A DNA stretch of 33,796 bases, taken from positions 1 through 33,796 of the IMG/VR virus record IMGVR_UViG_3300021364_001294. One strand, written 5' to 3'. Both the position numbers and the translations under genes were made by a program. The stretch's first letter is position 1, and each line of letters starts with the position of its first letter. Origin of the DNA: a virus. The notes below the pieces were generated by a model. It saw nothing but the letters and a program-made list of their open reading frames with translations, searched no databases and was not told where the DNA came from. Of the stretch, positions 30,027 to 33,796 are shown one piece after another.

Positions 30027-30386
30027 ATGTCCATTGAAACACGTATACTTTTAGAAAATATTACCACAGAATCAACTGACTCTACCTATTCATATGGTGA
30101 TAAAAAAATAGGTGCAGGATACCACAAAAGCAACAATGGCGTGCATACAGCCTATTATAAAACAAGAGATTTTGTTGGATCTATTAAAATTCAAGGTACT
30201 TTAGAAATAGAGCCAGGCGAATCTGATTGGTTAGATATAGAAGGTACTGAAGTAGGACTTGGTGCAGATAGCACTATTTTTGCTTCTAGCAGTGTTTCAC
30301 GAACATTTACAGGTAAATTTGTGTGGATTAGAGCTGCATACAATCTACAGAACGGTACTATAGACCAAATTCTTTATAATCAATAA
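30027..30386 (+). CDS. Beta-rich virion-type protein, unknown position
   Basis: 119 residues, no Cys, rich in Thr, Ser, Gly and aromatic residues, predicted as a beta sandwich (FVGSIKIQGTLEIEPGESDW, then FTGKFVWIRAAYNLQNG). This composition is typical of small phage decoration or tail proteins. A late promoter box lies directly before the ATG, no ribosome binding site is seen and no other Met occurs in the frame, so a leaderless mRNA starting at this ATG is likely. Its specific role is unknown. Confidence 0.72.
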   Translation: MSIETRILLENITTESTDSTYSYGDKKIGAGYHKSNNGVHTAYYKTRDFVGSIKIQGTLEIEPGESDWLDIEGTEVGLGADSTIFASSSVSRTFTGKFVWIRAAYNLQNGTIDQILYNQ

Positions 30387-30410
30387 ACTTTACTTTTACG
30401 CTAAATACAG

Positions 30411-30418
30411 TATAAATC
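30411..30418 (+). promoter_or_regulatory. Possible late promoter box TATAAATC
   Basis: TATAAATC matches the late consensus at 7 of 8 positions and ends 17 bases before the ATG at 30436, with AAAGGG between them. It would drive the capsid-associated gene cluster. Confidence 0.5.
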
Positions 30419-30435
30419 TATAAAAGGGTTATACT

Positions 30436-31125
30436 ATGCGAGATCTATTGGACAAATTAAAACAACTTGATGAAGGCTTTATGCCCAAGGAAATGGATGG
30501 CGAAGTAGAAGACTTTGAATTTACTGGTGATGACGGTGAAACTGGCTTCGGAACGCTGTACTACAAAGCACAAATCAAACAGAGCGATGAACACGGTTAC
30601 TATGCTGAAGTAGATCCTAAATCACTGAGAGGTGAATGCGAAGGCGACGGTAACAACAAACTAGATGATGAACTAGCAACTGATGTTGTCCAACCAGGTG
30701 CACTAGATCACGAAGCAGCAATGGATGCTGCATTTGAAGATGCAATGGATCAAATTAAGAACGCAGACATAGATGTCCCACAAGAAAGCATAGCAGACGA
30801 TTCCGATGAGCAAACATTTGAAGGTGAAGAGTTTTATGAGTATTACGGATATCTACCTTGGCACGAAGATTTACCAATAGACGAAGCAGAATACAGAGGA
30901 CGTAAAGTTCCACTAGGCAAGCCAATGCGCGGTGATGTTAAGAAGTTTAAAGTTTATGTTCGTGATCCGAAAACAAAAAATATTAAAAAAGTAAACTTCG
31001 GTGACCCTAATATGAAGATCAAGCGTTCTAATCCAAAGCGTAGAAAATCCTTTAGAGCAAGACACAACTGTGACAATCCAGGTCCAAGAACAAAAGCTCG
31101 TTATTGGTCGTGTAGAAAGTGGTAG
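30436..31125 (+). CDS. Conserved phage protein with acidic centre and basic C-terminal domain; possible capsid-associated
   Basis: 229 residues. The N-terminal 16 residues (MRDLLDKLKQLDEGF) form a short amphipathic helix with an LxE-G site of the type cut by T4 gp21 protease. Residues about 20-135 are strongly acidic. The C-terminal 80 residues are basic and conserved in style among marine T4-like phages (YRGRKVPLGKPMRGDVKKF, then KRRKSFRARHNCDNPGPR and ARYWSCRKW), with two Cys. The charge split and leader suggest a scaffold or internal head protein. No enzymatic motif is visible. Confidence 0.75.
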   Translation: MRDLLDKLKQLDEGFMPKEMDGEVEDFEFTGDDGETGFGTLYYKAQIKQSDEHGYYAEVDPKSLRGECEGDGNNKLDDELATDVVQPGALDHEAAMDAAFEDAMDQIKNADIDVPQESIADDSDEQTFEGEEFYEYYGYLPWHEDLPIDEAEYRGRKVPLGKPMRGDVKKFKVYVRDPKTKNIKKVNFGDPNMKIKRSNPKRRKSFRARHNCDNPGPRTKARYWSCRKW

Positions 31126-31131
31126 ATAAAA

Positions 31132-31467
31132 ATGAAACTAAATGAACTGTTTTCACCTATCGGAGCGCCTAAAGATAACGAAGATATAAATTGGGGCGAG
31201 GATCTTAAAGTTTTTATTGATAACGAAACTGACGTTATGAGTAATATACTCTTTCCTGCTATTAAAAAACATCAAGGGTATCCAGGACATCAAGATGCTT
31301 ATAAAATTTATATAAAGCCTATTCAACAGTGCAAAGAAATGTACTGCAATAAATTTAAGGTTGATCAACCTGAAGAAAAATTTCCTAAAGAATTAATAAT
31401 AAATCTAGCAAAACAAATTGCTAGTGAACAAGATGAATTTATTGGACGTGGCGACTATGAAGATTAG
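31132..31467 (+). CDS. Hypothetical protein in capsid-associated cluster
   Basis: 111 residues, acidic, with an N-terminus MKLNELFSP that resembles the leaders of neighbouring genes, though no obvious (I/L)xE cut site follows in the first 15 residues. The middle (MSNILFPAIKKHQGYPGHQDAYKIYIKP) is conserved-looking, and the C-terminus is helical and acidic. The 3' end overlaps the next gene by 11 bases. The function is unknown. Confidence 0.68.
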   Translation: MKLNELFSPIGAPKDNEDINWGEDLKVFIDNETDVMSNILFPAIKKHQGYPGHQDAYKIYIKPIQQCKEMYCNKFKVDQPEEKFPKELIINLAKQIASEQDEFIGRGDYED

Positions 31468-32086
31468 AGATCTTTTCGAACAAGACACAGATAAACACAT
31501 TACATTCTGCTTTGGCAGATTTAATCCGCCTACGCTTGGACATAAAAAATTATTTGATACTATGAAGTCACAAGGCGGGGATATGAAAATCTTTACAACA
31601 CAGTCACAAGACAGTAAAAAAAATCCTTTAGATTATGCAACTAAGGTAGACTTTCTTAGAAAAATTCACTCTGATTATGCAAACAACATTATAGAAAATA
31701 CTAATCTTAATACTATTACCAAAGTATGTGCAAGTTTATATGACGAAGGATATAGACACATAACTTTTGTTGCAGGAGATGATAGATTAGAGAATATGAA
31801 AAAACTAATTAAAGACTATAACGGAAAGACTGAAGGTAAAAAAGGACCATTAGAAGATACATATAAATTCGAAACAATGGATTTTGTAAGCGCAGGCGCT
31901 AGAGAAGATGGTTCAGACGGTGTTGAAGGTATTAGTGGAACTCTTGCGAGAGAAGATGCTGCTAATAATGATATTAAAAAGTTTACGAAACATACAGGAG
32001 CAGGAGAACACGCAGAAGAACTATTTGCTGCTGTAAGAAAAGGAATGGGATTATCAGATGAAAAACCAGAAGACGATCAAGAGTAG
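31457..32086 (+). CDS. Nucleotidyltransferase-fold protein with Alt-like N-terminal leader
   Basis: 209 residues from ATG 31457, chosen because the conserved part begins there; an upstream in-frame start at 31418 adds 13 residues inside the preceding gene. The HxGH-type motif is GRFNPPTLGHKKL (Thr-Leu-Gly-His), and ISGTLARED resembles the ISSTxxR motif, as in NMN adenylyltransferase and cytidylyltransferases. HITFVAGDDR is the central strand. The leader MKIRDLFEQDT resembles the start of T4 Alt (MELITELFDEDT), a packaged protein. The substrate is unknown. Its 3' end overlaps the next gene by 29 bases. Confidence 0.82.
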   Translation: MKIRDLFEQDTDKHITFCFGRFNPPTLGHKKLFDTMKSQGGDMKIFTTQSQDSKKNPLDYATKVDFLRKIHSDYANNIIENTNLNTITKVCASLYDEGYRHITFVAGDDRLENMKKLIKDYNGKTEGKKGPLEDTYKFETMDFVSAGAREDGSDGVEGISGTLAREDAANNDIKKFTKHTGAGEHAEELFAAVRKGMGLSDEKPEDDQE

Positions 32087-33101
32087 AGATCCAAACTGGA
32101 GAGATATGGAAGCACTGCGGAAGAGTGGTGCGGCAGGCTCGCATCGTGATAAGAAAAAAGAAATGAAACTAGGTAAAGTCAAACACAAGGGGAAAACAAT
32201 GGACGAATCTATCTACACAAATCCAGCGGGGGGCGAACTTTCCAGAATAGGAAGGATCCTGATGGACAAATCAGTAACGGTAAAGGACGATGCACTATCA
32301 AACGTGCTTGGTCGTGTCGGTGATGAACTCACACGCTATGGCGAAGCAGGTGGAGCAGCAAGTATCGACGAACTGTGCAAAAGAGCAAGATGCGATAAGA
32401 ATCAACTAATGAAGTTGATGAAATGGGCACAGCAACAAAAAGATACTTCATTACAAAAAGTTAAGGATCCAGATCCTAAACCAGAAGATGATGAAGACGA
32501 AAAAGAATCAATTGCTGCTGAAACTTCAATCGGACACGTAGATGATGAACGCCATATGATTCGTAAAGAATTATATCAACACGCAAAGTATGCTAAAGAA
32601 CTTTTCCAAATGCTAGATGACTTACCTGAAGACAGTGATTTCCCCCACTGGTGGCAGAGTAAAGTTACTAAAAGTTTGCAGATGTTGAGCAAGGCAAAAC
32701 ACTACCTAGAAAATGAACTAGCAGTTCCAGAAGCAACAGAAGAAAAGGATAACCAAGGATTCACTGATAAGGAAATCAAAATGGCCTTTGGTGTTCTAAA
32801 CGATCCTAGATACAAGGGCGGTAACTACACAGGTGCAGTGGAAGTAATTAACAAAATTGCTCCTGGACTAGCAGACCATCCTAGTGTTGCAAAAGCACTT
32901 AAGAAAACAAACGAAGCAGTATGTGCAGAGTGTGGAAAGCCTAGATTTGTTGCACTACCAGAAGAAATGCAAAAACAGTATGAAAGTGTAAACGAAGAAA
33001 AGCAAAAAGGCGTTGACGGCAAAGTATGCTGGAAAGGCTACAAGCGTATGGGCACTAAGAAAAAGGGCGGCAAGACTGTAGACAACTGTGTTAAGATGTA
33101 A
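32058..33101 (+). CDS. Conserved phage head-cluster protein with basic Cys-containing C-terminus
   Basis: 347 residues from ATG 32058. The N-terminal 50 residues are basic (SRDPNWRDMEALRKSGAAG, then HRDKKKEMKLGKVKHKGK) and the next 90 are a helical domain. An acidic stretch (PKPEDDEDEKES) leads to a helical section with HAKYAKELFQMLDDLPEDSDFPHWW, then CAECGKPRFVALPEE, a one-sided zinc pair. The protein ends in KGVDGKVCWKGYKRMGTKKK and DNCVKM, a tail often seen in marine T4-like phages. The function is unknown; several domains joined by charged linkers would fit a packaged or scaffold protein. Confidence 0.72.
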   Translation: MKNQKTIKSRDPNWRDMEALRKSGAAGSHRDKKKEMKLGKVKHKGKTMDESIYTNPAGGELSRIGRILMDKSVTVKDDALSNVLGRVGDELTRYGEAGGAASIDELCKRARCDKNQLMKLMKWAQQQKDTSLQKVKDPDPKPEDDEDEKESIAAETSIGHVDDERHMIRKELYQHAKYAKELFQMLDDLPEDSDFPHWWQSKVTKSLQMLSKAKHYLENELAVPEATEEKDNQGFTDKEIKMAFGVLNDPRYKGGNYTGAVEVINKIAPGLADHPSVAKALKKTNEAVCAECGKPRFVALPEEMQKQYESVNEEKQKGVDGKVCWKGYKRMGTKKKGGKTVDNCVKM

Positions 33102-33301
33102 TGGAGATAGAAGAGTTAAAAAGACTAGCGGGTATCTATGAACGTCACGGCTGGAAAGCATATGACGGACCCAATCTATCGATTACAGGCACAGAAAAAC
33201 AATATCTAGAAAAGAAGCACAACATACAACCAGGAACCCCTGAATGGTTTAAGTTGTGGTTCTCATTACCAAAACTAACAGGTGAGAAACCCGTAGAATG
33301 A
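33101..33301 (+). CDS. Small protein, unknown function, with leader-like N-terminus
   Basis: 66 residues. MEIEELKRLAGIYE is an amphipathic helix with an IxE site at residues 12-14; the remainder is basic and aromatic (HGWKAYDGPNLSITG, then TPEWFKLWFSLPKL). Its ATG shares a base with the preceding TAA (TAATG), and its stop overlaps the next gene's ATG (ATGA), so it is translationally coupled on both sides. No family is recognised. Confidence 0.65.
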   Translation: MEIEELKRLAGIYERHGWKAYDGPNLSITGTEKQYLEKKHNIQPGTPEWFKLWFSLPKLTGEKPVE

Positions 33302-33796
33302 GAGCATACGAGATCATATCTGAAAAAGCAGTAAGCAAAAAGCAGCAGCAGTTCTTTGGCATTGTAAGAGCAATGCAAAAGGGCGATATGAAGAAGAGTG
33401 GCGAAGCAGGCAAAGTTGCTAAGGATATGAAAAAGTCAGACGTAAAAGACTTTGCTAAAACCAAGCACAAGGGTTTGCCTACAAAAAAGAAAACTAACGA
33501 AGGTGCAGAAATAACCGTATATACGGATCCTTCCTATCAGGGTGCCACGCTGGATGACAAGTATTGGAGTTCAAAGCCTTCACAAAAAATAGATTTTGAC
33601 AAACTGGAACCATTTGAACCTGCGGACAAAATGAAGGCTAAAAAATCTGCGGACAATATGAAACGTTTTGTAGATAAAATCAAAGCAGGTGAAGAAATTA
33701 AACCCATCATAGTAACTCCCAAGGATGGCAAGTATCTCATACTAGATGGACATCACAGATACTTTGCGGCAAGAATAGCAAAAGTAGATTCAATGG
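33298..33796 (+). CDS. DUF3008-like domain fused to ParB/sulfiredoxin-type domain, 3' end outside window
   Basis: 166 residues are visible and the frame is open to the window end. Residues about 13-63 (SKKQQQFFGIVRAMQKGD, then KVAKDMKKSDVKDFAKTKHKG) match the pattern of the small basic DUF3008 proteins. Residues about 120-166 (KPIIVTPKDGKYLILDGHHRYFAA) match the core of ParB/sulfiredoxin-like domains, with DGHHR at 150-154. A linker with no clear pattern joins them. ParB-like domains in phages act as CTPases, nucleases or ADP-ribosylation-type enzymes. The N-terminus MRAYEIISEKA includes an IxE site like those of T4 packaged proteins. The ATG overlaps the preceding stop. Confidence 0.8.
   Translation, partial: MRAYEIISEKAVSKKQQQFFGIVRAMQKGDMKKSGEAGKVAKDMKKSDVKDFAKTKHKGLPTKKKTNEGAEITVYTDPSYQGATLDDKYWSSKPSQKIDFDKLEPFEPADKMKAKKSADNMKRFVDKIKAGEEIKPIIVTPKDGKYLILDGHHRYFAARIAKVDSM

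Overview
The window is a dense stretch of a T4-like marine myovirus genome. Genes are nearly all on one strand, overlap by a few bases and have low GC. The T4-type markers are a gp44-like sliding-clamp loader, late-promoter boxes of the form (T/G/C/A)ATAAATA, a dCMP deaminase, a GroES-type co-chaperonin, PhoH, MazG and very long tail or fibre proteins. Many genes look like those of cyanophages and pelagiphages, but no photosynthesis gene is present. A FdxA-type ferredoxin and an A-type Fe-S carrier suggest a heterotrophic proteobacterial host, possibly SAR11-like. That host guess is inference. No database search was run; family names come from motifs I could read.

Layout. 1-1234: the 3' part of a UV-damage endonuclease (uvsE) facing an HNH endonuclease. 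1272-2510: a late operon of superoxide dismutase, a Lys/Ala/Pro-rich AT-hook peptide, a small membrane protein and an A-type Fe-S carrier, ended by an opposing zinc-ribbon gene. 2836-15527: the fibre/structural block, with a 2231-residue protein followed by five more virion proteins. Five of these six share a roughly 40-residue N-terminal module. 15532-18928: small conserved genes, an orphan DnaE-like fragment, GroES, MazG behind a perfect sigma-70 promoter, a DUF2452 protein, a cupin and a cytidylyltransferase. 19101-21723: clamp loader, FdxA, dCMP deaminase and, on the opposite strand, PhoH. 21862-25587: two conserved unknowns, then a lysis block of GH19 endolysin, i-spanin, nested o-spanin, a second overlapping lipoprotein and a holin-like protein. 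25654-29373: a protein-quality-control operon of class II DnaJ, peptide deformylase and ClpA. 29324-33796: unknowns and a cluster of probable capsid-associated proteins, ending in a DUF3008-like/ParB-like protein cut by the window edge.

Three themes stand out. First, the superoxide dismutase begins with a leader very like the T4 internal-protein capsid-targeting sequence, includes an (I/L)xE cleavage motif and sits behind a late promoter. It may therefore be packaged in the capsid and delivered with the DNA. Several genes at 30436-33796 have similar short leaders. Second, the phage carries an unusual protein-folding and protein-turnover set (GroES, DnaJ, deformylase, ClpA), and its ClpA keeps an IGF loop of the kind that docks ClpP. 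Third, it carries an iron-sulfur/redox set (superoxide dismutase, A-type carrier, 7Fe ferredoxin).

No tRNA gene, CRISPR array, insertion sequence or integrase was seen. No gap between genes exceeds about 120 bases.
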